This document shows positions 62,900 through 64,000 of a DNA stretch of 64,000 bases, in pieces; the stretch's first letter is position 1, and each line of letters starts with the position of its first letter. Source of the stretch: Polynucleobacter sp. 80A-SIGWE (lineage in GTDB: Bacteria; Pseudomonadota; Gammaproteobacteria; Burkholderiales; Burkholderiaceae); assembly GCF_018882295.1 (NCBI RefSeq), contig NZ_JACVOR010000001.1, positions 124,001 through 188,000 of the forward strand, given 5' to 3'. The translations under genes were made by a program, and so were the position numbers. The notes under the pieces were generated by a model. It ran no database searches. It was not told where the DNA came from and saw nothing but the letters and a program-made list of their open reading frames with translations.

Positions 62900-64000
62900 T
62901 GGGTAAGAAAAAAGTTGCCATCATTGGTGCCGGTATATCTGGCTTAGGATGCGCATATGCATTAAGGCAGCACCCAGATTTAGATATCACCATATTCGAA
63001 GGTGGAAATCACATTGGCGGTCACAGCAATACTGTAGACCTCACACTTGAAACACCTCAAGGCAAAACTACTCATGGGGTGGATACTGGATTTTTAGTAT
63101 TCAATCGCAAAACCTATCCTCGCTTAGTTCGCCTATTTGAAGAAATTGAAGTGCCGATTGCCCCATCGGAGATGTCTTTCTCAGTATCGATTGATGCCAG
63201 CGAAAAAACTGGGCGCAGCAAAAAAATTGAATGGGCTGGTAACGATCTCAATTCTTTCTTTGGGCAACGATCTAATTTGTTCTCGCTTTCATTTTGGAGA
63301 ATGGCTTATGACATCTTGCGCTTTAATCGCCTTGCTACTCGGCTCGCCGAAGAACAAATCACTTCTAAGCTCGAATACTCAGAACCTGATGAGCGTATTA
63401 AAGATTTTTTAGATCGCAACCGCTTTAGCACCAGCTTCAGAGAAAATTATTTCCTGCCGATGATTGGCGCTATCTGGTCATGCTCTGTTGAGCAGATGCT
63501 AGAGTTTCCAATTCAGACTATGGTGCGTTTCTGCCATAACCATGGCCTTTTGCAAATTCAGAATCGCCCGCAATGGCTTACTGTTAAAGGCGGTTCAAGA
63601 GAGTATGTAAAGCTTTTAGTGGCGGCCCTTGAGAAACATCAAGTCCAATTTGTGCGCGAATCCGCAACGCGAGTTAATACAAGTCAAACTAAAAACTCTC
63701 AGGTTGAAGTCATTACCGCATCTGGGTCACACTGGTTTGATGAAGTAATCATGGCTTGTCATAGCGATCAAACTTTAGAGCTAGTGCATGGTATTGACCA
63801 AGATGCTCGCAATATTTTGGCCTCGGTTCCTTATCAAAAGAATCGTGCGATTTTGCATACTGATATCAATTTCTTGCCAACTAGCGAGCGCTGCTGGGCA
63901 GCCTGGAACTACACTGCAAAATCAGGTGCAACACCAACTGCACAACAACACGTTAGCGTTAATTATTTAATCAACCGCTTACAACCTCTACCTAAAGCAT
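62899..64000 (+). CDS. FAD-dependent oxidoreductase, 3'-truncated by the window
   Basis: A frame open from a GTG at 62899 to the window end (at least 367 residues). The N-terminal dinucleotide motif VAIIGAGISGLGCAYAL, followed by the EGGNHIGGHSNTV and VDTGFLVFNRKTYPRL segments, matches flavin oxidoreductases of the COG2907 type. These are often encoded with DUF1365 and cyclopropane fatty-acid synthase genes involved in fatty-acid modification. The GTG overlaps the peroxidase stop by one base. Its end is outside the window. Confidence 0.88.
   Translation, partial: MGKKKVAIIGAGISGLGCAYALRQHPDLDITIFEGGNHIGGHSNTVDLTLETPQGKTTHGVDTGFLVFNRKTYPRLVRLFEEIEVPIAPSEMSFSVSIDASEKTGRSKKIEWAGNDLNSFFGQRSNLFSLSFWRMAYDILRFNRLATRLAEEQITSKLEYSEPDERIKDFLDRNRFSTSFRENYFLPMIGAIWSCSVEQMLEFPIQTMVRFCHNHGLLQIQNRPQWLTVKGGSREYVKLLVAALEKHQVQFVRESATRVNTSQTKNSQVEVITASGSHWFDEVIMACHSDQTLELVHGIDQDARNILASVPYQKNRAILHTDINFLPTSERCWAAWNYTAKSGATPTAQQHVSVNYLINRLQPLPKA

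Overview
The window is a gene-dense chromosomal segment of a betaproteobacterium. The gene neighbourhoods (uvrA/MFS/ssb; kdsD-kdsC-lptCAB-hpf-ptsN-hprK-rapZ; mutM/TPR-lolB/ispE/tRNA-Gln/prs/rplY/pth; coxBA-ctaG-coxC with surf1-ctaA-ctaB-sco; gshA-gshB-EIIA-HPr-ptsI; porin-glnK-amtB; lipB-lipA; birA-coaX) are typical of Burkholderiaceae. Moderate GC content, very short intergenic gaps and no mobile elements point to a small streamlined genome. Polynucleobacter is my best guess; that is inference from gene order and protein style, not from a marker gene. No intergenic gap exceeds about 260 bp. I found no insertion sequence, prophage, CRISPR array or rRNA.

Layout: 55-3324 ilvA, a 5'-nucleotidase and queF. 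3325-5143 an unknown exported protein and ssb. 5224-12346 an MFS transporter, uvrA, a CPA2 antiporter and kdsD. 12382-17813 the Kdo/LPS transport genes followed by hpf, ptsN, hprK and rapZ, with rpoN missing from its usual place. 17758-24722 mutY and mutM facing a TPR-LolB fusion gene, ispE, tRNA-Gln, prs, rplY and pth. 24727-28886 ferredoxin, coaD, rsmD and an M16 peptidase pair. 28949-30875 ftsY and rpoH, the latter behind a perfect CIRCE operator. 30897-39868 a complete aa3-type cytochrome c oxidase and heme A assembly region. 40050-46546 a BioC-like protein, comF, trmL, gpsA, secB, grxC, rhodanese, gpmA and ctpA. 46563-53981 moeB-like, a regulatory PTS, glutathione synthesis, amtB and glnK. 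54007-58970 porin, ubiK, a lipoprotein, lipA/lipB and small proteins. 58983-64000 VanZ-like, birA, coaX, heptose adenylyltransferase, glutathione peroxidase and a truncated flavin oxidoreductase.

How it works together: the window supplies envelope building (Kdo synthesis, Lpt bridge, LolB, heptose activation), aerobic respiration (aa3 oxidase with Sco, Surf1, Cox11 and heme A synthesis), lipoate, biotin, CoA and glutathione metabolism, and base-excision and nucleotide-excision repair. It also encodes a regulatory phosphotransferase chain (EI, HPr with Ser46, EIIA-Man, EIIA-Ntr, HPr kinase) with no sugar permease in sight, and a nitrogen-sensing module (porin, PII, AmtB).

The window is mostly housekeeping and I do not see a wholly new system. 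The items most worth a second look are the CIRCE-embedded rpoH promoter, the TPR-LolB fusion without a lipobox, the absence of rpoN beside retained ptsN, the repeated TTTGGTGC boxes upstream of the porin-glnK-amtB genes, and a BioC-like protein with a degraded SAM motif.
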